The position numbers were made by a program, and so were the translations under genes. From Gordionus sp. m RMFG-2023 (Eukaryota > Nematomorpha > Gordioida > Chordodea > Parachordodidae), in assembly GCF_954871325.1 (NCBI RefSeq), contig NC_088778.1, positions 11,045,882 to 11,109,881 on the forward strand: 64,000 bases of DNA. The letters run 5' to 3'. The notes below the pieces were generated by a model. That model was not told where the DNA came from and did no database searches. It saw only the letters and a program-made list of their open reading frames with translations. Numbering within the stretch: position 1 is the stretch's first letter; every line of letters starts with the position of its first letter. This document shows, piece by piece, positions 33,081 through 43,684 of the stretch.

Positions 33081-33109
33081 ATTAAATTGAATTTTTGAGC
33101 CGAACTTGC

Positions 33110-33650
33110 ATTACTGTTTTATCGGGGTAAAATAAATTGTAAACATATTGAATTTGAATTTCAATGAAGATGATGAGCCATGAAAAAGTGACAATTGTCA
33201 TATAATCTTTATTTTTAAAATTTTTTGACGCAAATGGATAAAAATAAATTGTAAACATGTTAAATAGAGATTTTAGGGAAGATCCATAGAAAAGTGACAA
33301 TTGTCATGATCGTTATTTTTAAACTTTTTTAAAAAATGTTAACTGTAAACATGTTAAATTGAGATTTTTGGAAAAGATAAACCATAGAAAGTGACAATTG
33401 TCATAATCGTTATCTTTAAACTATTTTGAAGCAAATGGATAAAAACATATATTATGAACATGTTAATAAGATTTCAGTGGAGATGTAGCATAGAAAAGTG
33501 ACAATTGTCAAAATCGTTATTTTTAAGCTTTGAATATTTTTAAAATAAATGAGTAAAAATATAAAGAAAAACTTGTTAAATTGAAATTTCAATGAAGATG
33601 TACCATAAGTAAAGTGACAATTGTCAATCTTTATTTTTAAGCTTTTTTGC
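33110..33650. repeat. Minisatellite array, about five units of ~105-110 bp
   Basis: Units contain AAAAGTGACAATTGTCAT near 33182, 33290, 33386, 33497 and 33614, preceded by AAGAT and followed by CGTTATTTTTAA. The core includes the 12-base palindrome TGACAATTGTCA. Its inner edge continues into GCTGAAACAAGCGAG, and the same boundary word recurs in reverse at about 38340, next to the right-hand array of the inner element. Confidence 0.85.
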
Positions 33651-33654
33651 TGAA

Positions 33655-35007
33655 ACAAGCGAGTTTTTCGCCCATGCCCGCCCAAATAATTTTATAAAAT
33701 GGACGAGCGAGCGGGTTAAATAATTTTTAAATTTTAATATAAATATAAATATAATATATCGATTTTAAAATCAAGACAAATTTTATAGACTTTAAATCAG
33801 TTTTCTCTACATATAAAAATCATGAGGTAAAGATCATACTTTATTTATAACAAGCGTGTAGCCGGAGAGGGGATCCCCCCCCCCCCAACCGTAACAAAGA
33901 TTTTTATAATATGTTAATTGCAAAATAATCTATTTTAAATATTAGCAGAAATTTAAAATTAATTTAGATTTTCTTTGTATTAAATTTTATCTCACACAAA
34001 TTATAAGTTTTCTTACACCTTTTTTATTACCTTAAATACTATGGACATAAAAAAATTTTATCAATAAAAAAAAATTCATTTAATTTGTCTCTAATAGTAA
34101 CTAAGATTAGGGAAATTTCTAGTGTGTATGAAATGTTCAGATATAGATAGAATTTGCTGAATAAAAATTTCTAAGGTGTTACAGGACGAAATAAACTGCA
34201 AGAAGCATGCCCGACAAGATGGACCTTCGACTTCGCTGTTACAGCTTTTTTGGATCTAATTAGCCTATTTTGAGTGCCCTTGGAGATTATAATTGGCTTA
34301 ACCAGATATTTCACCTGAATAAGATACATTATTAGATTCATACGACTATACATCAATTCGAAATTATAGACTAATTTCAATTTTATCATTTATGAAAAAT
34401 ATTGACAATTTTAGTAATTTGATATCTTGAAATCAAATTTTTATTAATTCAGAAGACCAATGGCAGGTCAAGGTAATTAGCCATTCTAAAGCCGATTTAT
34501 TTTGAATTTAAAAAAAATCCAACTAAATTTTAAAAAAACATTAGAAGCCAATAGATGATTAACTTATTTTTTGTAAATTATATGACAGTTTTAAGTGACA
34601 AGTTCTTCTGGGTGATATATATAATTATAGATGAACCTGGTAAATTTCACATTTATTTTCATTTATTTACTTAGGAGTTAGGACTAATATTTTTATACAA
34701 AAATTTTTTAAAAATAAAGATGCGCTATGACTACCCCGGGTGTTTTTCTTATTTGTTAAATTTTAATTTTTTACAATTTTATAAATAAAAAAACTAAAAT
34801 TATTTTTTCCTTAAATATTCATTTCTATCTTAGAGAATTTGCTAATCTATTTTTTATAGTACTTAATTTTTTTATGGACAATATAACCCCGGCATCTCCT
34901 AATCATCCTTTTTTTTAAAAAAAAATTTTATTTATTAAAATAATTTTATATTTTATAAAAAAAATTTAAAATATATGGGGTTTGACTAAACTGCAAATAC
35001 CTAGGTA
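33655..35007. other. Interior of the middle element, nothing coding
   Basis: AT-rich. It includes a 12-base C run at 33875-33886 next to GCGTGTAGCCGG, and a GC-richer patch at 34180-34260 whose open frame on the - strand I do not recognise. Confidence 0.4.
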
Positions 35008-35027
35008 TAGTGTTGTTAATCGACTAA

Positions 35028-35370
35028 ATTTAGTCGACTAACACACGACTAACTAATAGTTTTAGTCGAAAAATTCGACTAAAAACTTTAGCAACTAAAT
35101 TAGTCTATTAGTCGACTAAAACGACTAATTTAGTCGACTAAAACGACTAATATAGTCGACTAAAACGACTAACATAGTCGACTAAAACGACTAATATAGT
35201 CGACTAAAACGATTAACATAGTCGACTAAAACGACTAATTTAGTCGACTAAAACGACTAATATAGTCGACTAAAAAGACTAATTTAGTCGACTAAAAGAA
35301 CTAATTAAGTCGACTAAAAGAACTAATTAAGTCGATTAAAAGAACTAATAAAGTCGACTAAATTAAGTCA
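35028..35370. repeat. 18-bp tandem array TTAGTCGACTAAAACGAC, left
   Basis: About 14 to 18 head-to-tail units, each with the palindrome TTTAGTCGACTAAA or a near variant. Units near the inner edge drift to TTAGTCGACTAAAAGAAC. Confidence 0.92.
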
Positions 35371-35379
35371 TTAAACATA

Positions 35380-36950
35380 ACATAATCGTTATTTTTGAAC
35401 ATTTTTTAAATTTTTTAGGTAAAAATATATGTTGTAAAGATGTAAAAATAAAATTTCAGTGAAGATGTACCATCATAGAAAAATATTAATTGTCATAATC
35501 GTTATTTTTGAAAAGTAAATAGGTAAAAATATATTTATTGTAAAAGTGTTAAAATAAAATTTCAGTGAAGATGTACCTTAGAAAAGTGACAATTGTCATA
35601 ATCGTTATTTTTTTAACTTTTTTGAATTATTTAAAAGTAAATAGCCAAAAATATATATTGTAAAAATTAAAATTTCAGTGAAGATGTACCTTAGAAGAGT
35701 GACAATTGTCATAATCGTTATTTTTTTAACTTTTTTGAATTATTTAAAAGTAAATAGCCAAAAATATATATTGTAAAAATTAAAATTTCAGTGAAGATGT
35801 ACCAGAGAAAAGTTACAATTGTCATAATCGTTATTTGTGAATTTTTTTAAAACAAATAGGTAAAAATATATATTGTAAAGATGTTAAAATAAAATTTCAG
35901 TGAAGATGTACCATAGAAAAGTGACAATTGTCATAATCGTTATTTGTGAACTTTTTTGAATTTTTTCAAAGCAAATAGGTAAAAATATATATTGAAAAGA
36001 TGTTAAAATAAAATTTCAGTGAAGATGTACCATAGAAAAGTGACAATTGTCATAATCGCTATTTTTTATCTTTTTTAAAATTTTTTAAAACAGATAGGTA
36101 AAAATATATATTGTGGAGATGTTAAAATAAAATTTCAGTGAATATGTACCATAGAAAAGTGACAATTGTCATAATCGTTATTTTTGAACTTTTTGGAATT
36201 TTTTTAAAGTAAATAGATAAGAATATATATTGTAAAGATGTTAAAATAAAATATAGTGAAGATGTACCATAGAAAAGTGACAATTGTCATAATCGTTATT
36301 TTTGAACTTTTTTAAATTTTTTTAAAGTAAATAGGTAAGAATATATATTGCAAAAATGTTAAAATAAAATTTCAGTGAAGATGTACCATAGAAAAGTGAC
36401 AATTGTCATAATCATTATTTTTGAACTTTTTTGAATTTTTTCAAAGCAAATAAGTAAAAATATATATTGTAAAGATGTTAAAATAAAATTTCAGTGAAGA
36501 TGTACCATAGAAAAGTGACAATTGTCATAATCGTTATTTGTGAACTTTTTTGAATTTTTTTAAAACAAATAGGTAAAAATTTATATTGTAAAGATGTTAA
36601 AATAAAATTCAGTGAAGATGTACCATAGAAAATTGACAATTGTCATAATCGTTATTTTTGAACTTTTTTGAAATTTTTTCAAAGCAAATAGGTAAAAATA
36701 TATATTGTAAAGTGGTTAAAATAAAATTTCAGTGAAGATGTACCATAGAAAAGTGACAATTGTCATAACCGTTATTTGTGAACTTTTTTGAATTTTTTTA
36801 AAGTAAATAGGTAGGAATATATATTGCAAAAATGTTAGAATAAAAATTCAGTGAAGATGTACCATAGAAATGTGACAATTGTCATTTATTTTTGAATTTT
36901 TTTGATTTTTTTTAAAGTAAATAGGTAAGAATATATATTGTAAAAATATT
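35380..36950. repeat. Minisatellite array, about 13 units of ~118 bp
   Basis: Each unit reads roughly TAGGTAAAAATATATATTG, then TTCAGTGAAGATGTACCATA, GAAAAGTGACAATTGTCAT and AATCGTTATTTTTGAAC plus a T-rich stretch. The palindromic core TGACAATTGTCA is exact in nearly all units (for example at about 35587, 35921, 36043, 36161, 36396, 36515, 36752), while the linkers vary more. Confidence 0.93.
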
Positions 36951-36952
36951 AA

Positions 36953-37113
36953 AGAAAATAATAATATTGAATATGAATCAGAACAAGGATCTGCTACGGA
37001 TAGCTAAATGTTAGTTATTTAATGACAATGAATTTAAAAAATTAATAATATAGATATTAACTTAAAAAAATATATTTGAATTTGAACATATTTTACCGGT
37101 CAAATACCCTGAT
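36953..37113 (+). pseudogene. Relic of the 3' end of the 14968-17746 hAT family
   Basis: Encodes NIEYESEQGSATDS, close to the end of the transposase at 14968-17746 (NDIEYESEQDSATEG). It is followed by TTTGAATTTGAACATATTTT, then ACCGGTCAAATACCCTG, which matches that element's terminus. Only this last about 160 bases are present. It lies directly next to the minisatellite array, so an end of another transposon was captured inside the inner nested element. Confidence 0.7.
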
Positions 37114-37149
37114 TTAAACCGCTAAAAAAATTATTTTGCAAATTATAGG

Positions 37150-37760
37150 TGCTGAACTAGGAGGGAAAAGAGAGGTTTCGAAGAAACATTTTTAGGATTT
37201 CGAATTGGATTTTTTGTTTAAGAGATAAGGACTCGTTTTTGACCCCTGTCCTTAATGCAATTCTTCTACCCAATTGATTTAAGAACTTTAGGGAATGGGG
37301 ACCGGGGTTTCCCAGAACGCTAAAAATAAGGGGAATAAATATAAAAGAATTAGGGAGGAATCTATATTTATAAAACTTATCGAGTTCTTGGAGTTCCAGG
37401 GGTGCGGTATTTCCGTTAGCCGGAAAGGAGGTAACACACGAGACATCCCAGAAAAGTCTTTTGCCTCCGTGATCCGGCTTGGTTAAAGAAACAAGACGAG
37501 CGCCAAAAAGAATTGACGAATACAAAGAGGAATTTCTCATAAGAGGATATTATTGCAAAGTTTAGTTAATCATTTCATCAAAGGGTCAATAAAACCATTA
37601 TCATAGCACTGAATTAAATCAGCAAAAAAACCGGGTCTAAAACCATCCAACCCATCTGTTGTCCCTTTTTTAAAGGACTTCAAGCACTTATGTACTTCAT
37701 CACAGGTATGATTGGTTTGGGAATGCTTAGAAATCTTAATCTCTAATTCATATTTTTTTT
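37150..37760 (-). pseudogene. LINE fragment, RT and RLE endonuclease parts, internally deleted
   Basis: On the - strand, 37755-37560 reads like the start of a reverse transcriptase (KCLKSFKKGTTDGLDGFRPG). This passes into an open frame, 37540-37157: SILFGARLVSLTKPDHGGK (RT), then abruptly LFWDVSCVTSFPANG and NSFIFIPLIFSVLGNPGPHS, which match the endonuclease and C-terminal region of the LINE at 22205-24310 (LLVWDYSCIDP; FIPIISTTLGTFGKLA). The RT centre is missing. It is distantly related to that LINE, a different lineage of the same type. Confidence 0.75.
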
Positions 37761-38345
37761 ATGTCCAAAATGTTTATTAAATTAGCCAAAATTAAGTTTC
37801 AATTTTATATATTATTAGCTTCAATTTATAAGTAATATCATATTTTGAACAATAAAATTATTCAATACATATCATTATTAATAAATAAAAATGCATTTCA
37901 ATATTTTATGGCCTAAAAAACCAATGGTTTAGGAAGCCTCTTGAAGTGGTTTGCCTCCCCCTGCTATTGGGACTTGTTGAACAAAATTATCACTTTTACA
38001 AAAATTAAAATTTAAAAAAATAATTATAATCTTAAGATTTTTTATAAGGCACCTTTATAGAATATAGATTTAGGTATCATCATAGGAGCTGCCAAGCAAA
38101 TAAAATCTAAGTAGTTTTTTAATCTCATAAGCTTTTCCCACATATAACATCCACAACAATTATTTGTACTTTGGACAAATGTTAAAATTTTATGAAGCAT
38201 ATATTTTTTAATGTTTATACCTGATAAATTTTAAATAAAAATTAAAAGTAAAAAATTTTTAACCGGTCCGCTCGTAATTTTTGATATTATTTAGCAAGCT
38301 CGCCCAATAAGATAAAGGGGCGTAGGCTAAAAGTCTGCTCGTTTC
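37760..38345. other. Centre of the inner nested element
   Basis: AT-rich. Short GC-richer words near 38258-38340 (ACCGGTCCGCTCG, AAGCTCGCCCAA, TCTGCTCGTTTCAGC) mirror those at 33650-33715 and mark the inner boundary of the array. Confidence 0.45.
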
Positions 38346-38349
38346 AGCT

Positions 38350-39140
38350 AAAAAGTTGAAAAATAGACAATTGTTACTTTTCAATGGTACATCTTAACTG
38401 AAATTTTAACTTAACATGTTTACAATAAATATTTATACCTATTTGCTGTGAAAAAATTCAAAAAAGTTCAAAAATAACGATTATGGCAATTGTCACTTTT
38501 CTGTGGAATCTTCACTAAAATTTTAATTTAACATGTCTACAATATATATATTTACATATTTGCTTAGAAAAAATTCAAAAATAACGATTATGACAATTAT
38601 CACTTTTCTATGGTACATCTTCACTGAAATTTTATTTTAACATCTTTACAATATATATTTTTACCTATTTGCTTTGAAAAAAATCAAAAAAGTTCAAAAA
38701 TAGCGATTATGACAATTGTCACTTTTCTATGGTACATCTTCACTGAAATTTTATTTTAACATCTTTGCAATATATTTTTACCTATTTACTTTAAAAAAAT
38801 TCCAAAAAGTTAAAAAACAACGATTTTGACAATTGTCACTTTTCTATGGTACATCTTCACTGAAATTTTATTATAACATCTTTACAATATATATTTTTAC
38901 CTATTTACTTTAAAAAAATTCCAAAAAGTTAATAAATAACGATTTTGACAAATGTCACTTTTCTATGGTACATCTTCACTGAAATTTTATTTTAACATCT
39001 TTACAGTATATATTTTTACCTATTTGTTTTAAAAAAAGTTCAAAAATAACGATTATGACAATTATCACTTTTCTATGGAAAATCTTCACATAAATTTTAA
39101 CTTAATATGTTTACAATATTTATTTTTACCTTTACCTATA
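38350..39140. repeat. Minisatellite array, inverted, about seven units
   Basis: The same ~116-bp unit as 35380-36950, in the opposite orientation (AACGATTATGACAATTGTCA then CTTTTCTATGGTACATCTTC). Core palindromes are near 38362, 38487, 38591, 38712, 38827, 38948 and 39058, several with one changed base. Confidence 0.9.
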
Positions 39141-39159
39141 TATGCTGCTAACTAAAAAG

Positions 39160-39400
39160 ATCAACTTAGTAGACTAAATTAGTCGTTTTAGTCGACTAAA
39201 TTAGTTGTTTTAGTCGACTATATTAGTCGTTTTAGTCGACTATGTTAGTCGTTTTAGTCGACTAAATTAGTCGCTTTAATAGACTATATTAGTCGTTTTA
39301 GTCAACTAAATTAGTCGTTTTAGTCGACTAATTAGTTGTTTTAGACTAAATTAGTTGACCAAATTAGTCGACTAATAGACTAATTTAGTCGCTAAAGCTT
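39160..39400. repeat. 18-bp tandem array, right
   Basis: Inverted counterpart of 35028-35370: repeats of GTCGTTTTAGTCGACTAAAT and variants, about ten to twelve units, ending just before the terminal repeat at 39440. Confidence 0.9.
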
Positions 39401-39639
39401 TTAGTCGATTTCGAAAGAACTCGACTAATTAACAACACTACCTAGGTAAATACGAAGTGAGATTCATTTTCTTATGATACAAATAACTTATAAAAATTAA
39501 ATTATTAGTATATTCAATGATAAAGGAATATACATTAATAGTTTTATTTCCTTTTATCTCATAATAAATAGTTTAAATCCATTATTATAATTACATTAAA
39601 AATAATTATAATTACATTTTAAATTTCAATAATAATATT

Positions 39640-40860
39640 TGAAAAACACGGAACAATGTTGACTCTCACCCCCCCCCCCCCCCCCCACACACACAACCCA
39701 TAGACAGAAGGACTGGGACGCTCCGGTAGTTGCTCGCTGCGTTGAAACACTCTTATCTGGCATCAATCTACTGACCGCACCTTATTCTCTTCCTTGCTCA
39801 AAGGTACTGAGTATGAGTTTCGACGCCATCCTTCTGTCAATTTTTCTTCAACTTTCCAACAACTTACTCATGCCATTGGTATTCGTTTAAACTGCACCAT
39901 CACTCACCCTCACATCTGTTCAAGTTGTAACTCGCCCGTTGACATGAATGTAAGATATAGTTTATTTCTAACTTATTATCTATTCTTTTTTTTTCTTTTT
40001 CTCTTACTACACCTTTACAATAAAATATATAATATTTTCATACTTGTAATAATTTTTTCTATCTTCTTATCTTTTGAACAAAATATAATTTTTTTCTCTT
40101 TTGGACGAAACCAAAAAAATAAATTTCTAAACAAAATAGACAACAATAATCAAATGATGAAGAAAATATGGAAAAACGATAACTGTTTTTATTTCCTTTT
40201 TTTTATCTAAAATAAATATAATCTAAAAATAGCAATTTTTATAATATATTAAAAGAATGAATGCATTAAAAAAATCAAAAAATATTATTCACAAATAAAA
40301 TGCTTATTATACAAACGACTCCACGCTATACCTAAAAAACGATACACATAACAGTTTACATTCGCTCCTGCAATGTTCGATTCATCAGACATACACAATG
40401 TAATTCAATCATGCAACATGCCTTGAAATCTGCTCAAATACCATTCATACTAGAATCCCAGGGTCTTTGCAGATGATAAACGTCCTGACGGGATAACTCA
40501 AATTCCGTGGAGGAGAGGCCGACCCTCTGGCTCCATCTAACCAAGCCCTCAACATCATTGATCAGAATGAATAACTCAAAATCTCTAAATACACAGAAAT
40601 TTCAAATGACCATTGTTTCATTCCTATCATTTCAAATACACTTGCTACTTTTGGCAAACTTGCCCTAGCATTATTTAAAAATTTAGGATCACAAATCAGC
40701 AAATTCTCAGATGAACCTCGAGAGGAATTATTTCTTCAATAAAGGTTGGCCATAGCTATCCTTAAAACGAATTACATCAGCTTCACCTACTAGCCAAAGA
40801 GCTATCCTAGACCCCTTCCACTTCTTATTTTTCCCTCGCTCTATAAATTTAATAGTATAT
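39640..40860 (+). pseudogene. Second LINE copy, 3' part, decayed
   Basis: Nucleotide-level homologue of 23440-24300. It starts where CAATGTTGACTCTCA aligns with CAATGCTGATTCTCA. It keeps GTAGTTGCTCGCTGCGTTG, the CCHC region ICSSCNSPV and the endonuclease and C-terminal part with many changes. It is interrupted at about 39962-40345 by roughly 380 bases of AT-rich DNA with AGTTTA at both edges. An 18-base C run (39669-39686) has grown at a site where the other copy has six C. It is clearly older than the copy at 22205. Confidence 0.85.
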
Positions 40861-40902
40861 TATATTGATATTATTGTTTTATATTATAAGATTAATAATA
40901 AT

Positions 40903-42800
40903 CAGAGACCTGCAAAGGTACCATTTGCACGGCCCGGCCCGGCTTTAAATTTTTTAGGCCCGGCCCGGATATTTTTAAAAAAATTTTTTTACGGCCCGGC
41001 CCGGCCCGGATTTAAAAATTTAATACCCGGCCCGGATATTTTTTAAAAAAAGAATTTCAGGCCCAGCTCGGAATTTTTTAAAATTATATTCGACCTGGTA
41101 TATACAAAAATTCACCTATGAGATATTTTACCATATTTTTCAGGGAGTATTATCGCTTATTATTTAAAAAATACATGTAAAAAGCTAATATTTTGAGAAT
41201 ATTATATTGAATTTATAAAAATTATATAACTGTTAATTATAAAAATGGATATTTTGAGCATATACTATATTTATATTGCATTTATAAAAATAAAACTAAT
41301 ATTCATAAAAATGGTAATAATATTTGTCATATATACTATATTTTATATTACATTTAAAAAATATAAAACTAATATTTAATTTATAAAAATGGAAAATATT
41401 TTGAGAATATAATATATTGTATTTAATTTACTATTTAATTTATAAAATAAAAATAAATCGCTATTTAAAAAAATGCATGTATAATAAATAGTATTTTGAA
41501 AATATAAATTGCACAATATTAATATAATTTATTTTATAATATAAATTTTTAACAAAAGAAGATAATTGTATTATATAATATTGTAAAAAAAAATAATGAA
41601 AAATGTTGGATTAAAAACTTTCATGACTCAAGGTAAATATAATAAATGCAATAAATATTTGACAGTTTGCAAAGTAAAAAACCAGCATGATTGACGAAAC
41701 CCTATACTCAAGAAAGATATTAAAAATTCACAAATTATCATAAAGAAAGAGAAGCATATCTACCTTTTCAGGTTGAAGATTACTTCTTCTTTCTTCAAGA
41801 ATTCTCCCAGTAGTGGAAAAATTATGCTCACAGCTTGCACTTGAAGCAGGAATTGCCAATTTTGCTAAAATTGGAAATTCGCTTTGATGAGCCGCCTACC
41901 ACTTTAACAAATTATCCACCTTAAATGTTTTATCTATTATTTATGTAATTATAATATTCATCATCGGGTATTGACATATTACCAGAATTACCATCGCCCC
42001 ATTTGTCATAAAACGATTCAGTTTGTTTAACAACAGTGGTAATTTGACTGGTCGATGGTATTTCATTTACTTCCTGAGCCTCTTGTAATTTAATATAATC
42101 TTTTATATAGTTTTCCGTCATTTTGCGATCTGTCTCTGACTACATACGTAATTGCTTGAATTTGGGACAGAGAAAAAGAGAAATAAAATGATACTTGTGT
42201 AAAACAAATTTTTCAATTAAAAAATGCTTTATATTAAGTAAAATCAATTTTATTTCTCCTTTTCGCTTTGAAAGGTATTACAAACTTTAAGAAGTGATAT
42301 TCCTTTATTTGATTGTTTTGGTAAAATATATTCTAAAAATTTAGATATGAATTATAAAAAAATATATTAATAATACTTGAATATTGGGGCTTATTTAAGA
42401 TATTCCTTTATTTGATTGTTTTGGTAAAATATGTTGTAAAAATTTAGATATGTATTATAAAAAAAAATATATTAATATTTTAAATAAATTTGCAGGAAAT
42501 TAATAATTAGATCGATCTGTGGGTTGTTAGGTAGTGTTAACCATCACCCAATATTATATTAATCATAACTATAATATAATATAATCTTATAACCATTAAC
42601 TCATAATGTAAAAATTTTTATAAAAAATATTAAGTCCCGGCCCGGGTTTAACAATCTTAGGCCCGGCCCGGTCCGGATATATTTAAAAAAAATTTTTTTA
42701 GGCCCGGCCCGGTTATGTTTAAAAAAAAAATTTTTTAGGCCCGGCCTGGCCGGGTTTATTTAAAAAATTTAAAATACGGGGCCGGGCCTGCAGGTCTCTG
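40903..42800 (-). mobile_element. Small hAT with GGCCCGGCCCGG ends, dimerization domain only
   Basis: Exact 8-bp duplication ATAATAAT (40895-40902 and 42801-42808). The terminal repeats are CAGAGACCTGCAAAGG and ...GCCTGCAGGTCTCTG. Both ends carry repeated AGGCCCGGCCCGG words in an otherwise AT-rich element. The only coding part is on the - strand, 42121 to about 41740: a short ORF starting MTENYIKDYIKLQEAQEVNE, continuing into LAKLAIPASSASCEHNFSTT, the hAT C-terminal dimerization signature. The catalytic part of the transposase is absent, so the element depends on another copy for movement. It resides within the middle nested element. Confidence 0.9.
41740..42121 (-). CDS. Stand-alone hAT dimerization-domain ORF (one break)
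   Basis: Begins MTENYIKDYIKLQEAQEVNE and goes on to FYDKWGDGNSGNMSIPDDEY. A stop after YYNYINNR interrupts it, and the rest (FPILAKLAIPASSASCEHNF then STTGRILEERRSNLQPEKVD) follows at 41925-41745. The intact counterpart at 63597-63995 shows the full 132 residues. hAT dimerization domains usually sit at the end of a 600-residue transposase. Here the ORF has its own ATG and little else, so a role as a partner or inhibitor of a full transposase is possible but unproven. Confidence 0.7.
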
Positions 42801-42808
42801 ATAATAAT

Positions 42809-43680
42809 TTTTAGATTAATTATATTATTAATCAATTTATATTTATTTGTAGTTGATAAAATAAATAAAGTATAATATTTAAGGATTTAAATTATTTATT
42901 ATGGATAAAAGGAATTATAACTATTAATCTATATTCCTTTATTACTTCTATCTAATAATTTAATTTTTATAAGTTACTTATTTCATAAGAAAATTATTTT
43001 TAGAATTAAAAATAAAATATATATTTCTTAAAACTACAATATTGTAAATGAAATATTAAACAAACCAATTGTTACTCTTTAATAAAATATGTTAAATACA
43101 AATATTCGATCCAATCGCATACGAATAATGCAAATATTCGATTTGTATTTTTGGAAGGTATACTTGGTAATAAAAGAACCCTGAATGTAATTTGACCTTG
43201 GTTATTATATTAGTTGAAGATTTTGTATATAAGGAATATATCAACCAAATTTCAAAATAATTGAATTAATTTTTTTTAAATATTTGCAATTTGTTGAGCT
43301 TGGCTTGGAGGGTATGGGTTTACAGAAGAAAAATGAAAAAAAATATCTTATATTTTTTGATATTTTAAATCAAAAAGTTCAAAATAGAGAGGGTTTTTCC
43401 TATATTTTTTTTTAACAAGTATTATGTACCGTGTATTAATATCATTAGTTAGAGATTTGTTGCAACTGACAATTAATCGACTTTGATAATTTTCAATAGT
43501 TTTTTTAAATTATATAAATAAAATATCCTAAATAAAATGATTAGGTCGAAAATAGTTTAAAAAAATTACGAATCTTTCTTATATATACTCTAAAATAGTA
43601 TTGATAATGATATATTGTAGACTAGAGTGATAGTTTTTAATAATATTGAATATATAACATCTGGTGGTATAAAAAGTTAA
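42809..43680. other. Interior of the middle element, AT-rich
   Basis: No ORF or repeat is supported. A phrase near 43103-43145 (AATATTCGATCCAATCGC) resembles the TTCGAAT words of the first hAT pair but is too short to call. Confidence 0.35.
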
Positions 43681-43684
43681 AAAT

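Larger units (their letters stand above)
35008..39440. mobile_element. Inner element of the nest: hAT with 18-bp and ~118-bp repeat arrays
   Basis: Exact 8-bp duplication CCTAGGTA (35000-35007 and 39441-39448). The ends TAGTGTTGTTAATCGACTAA and ...CTCGACTAATTAACAACACTA are inverted repeats. From each end inwards come an array of 18-bp TTAGTCGACTAAAACGAC units (35028-35370; 39160-39400), then the minisatellite (35380-36950 forward; 38350-39140 inverted). The centre holds a hAT relic, a LINE fragment and unassigned DNA. Of the three nested elements this has the cleanest ends and is the youngest. No transposase of its own is seen. The terminal sequence and 8-bp duplication place it in the hAT superfamily. 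Confidence 0.88.

Noticed and set aside
34171-34389. 72-codon open frame on the - strand with HLVGHASCSLFRPVTP
   Set aside because: A GC-richer end but no recognised domain. It could be a fragment of an element. Not supported as a gene.
35028-35370. CRISPR-like array
   Set aside because: Units are directly adjacent with no unique spacers, and the context is a eukaryotic transposon arm.
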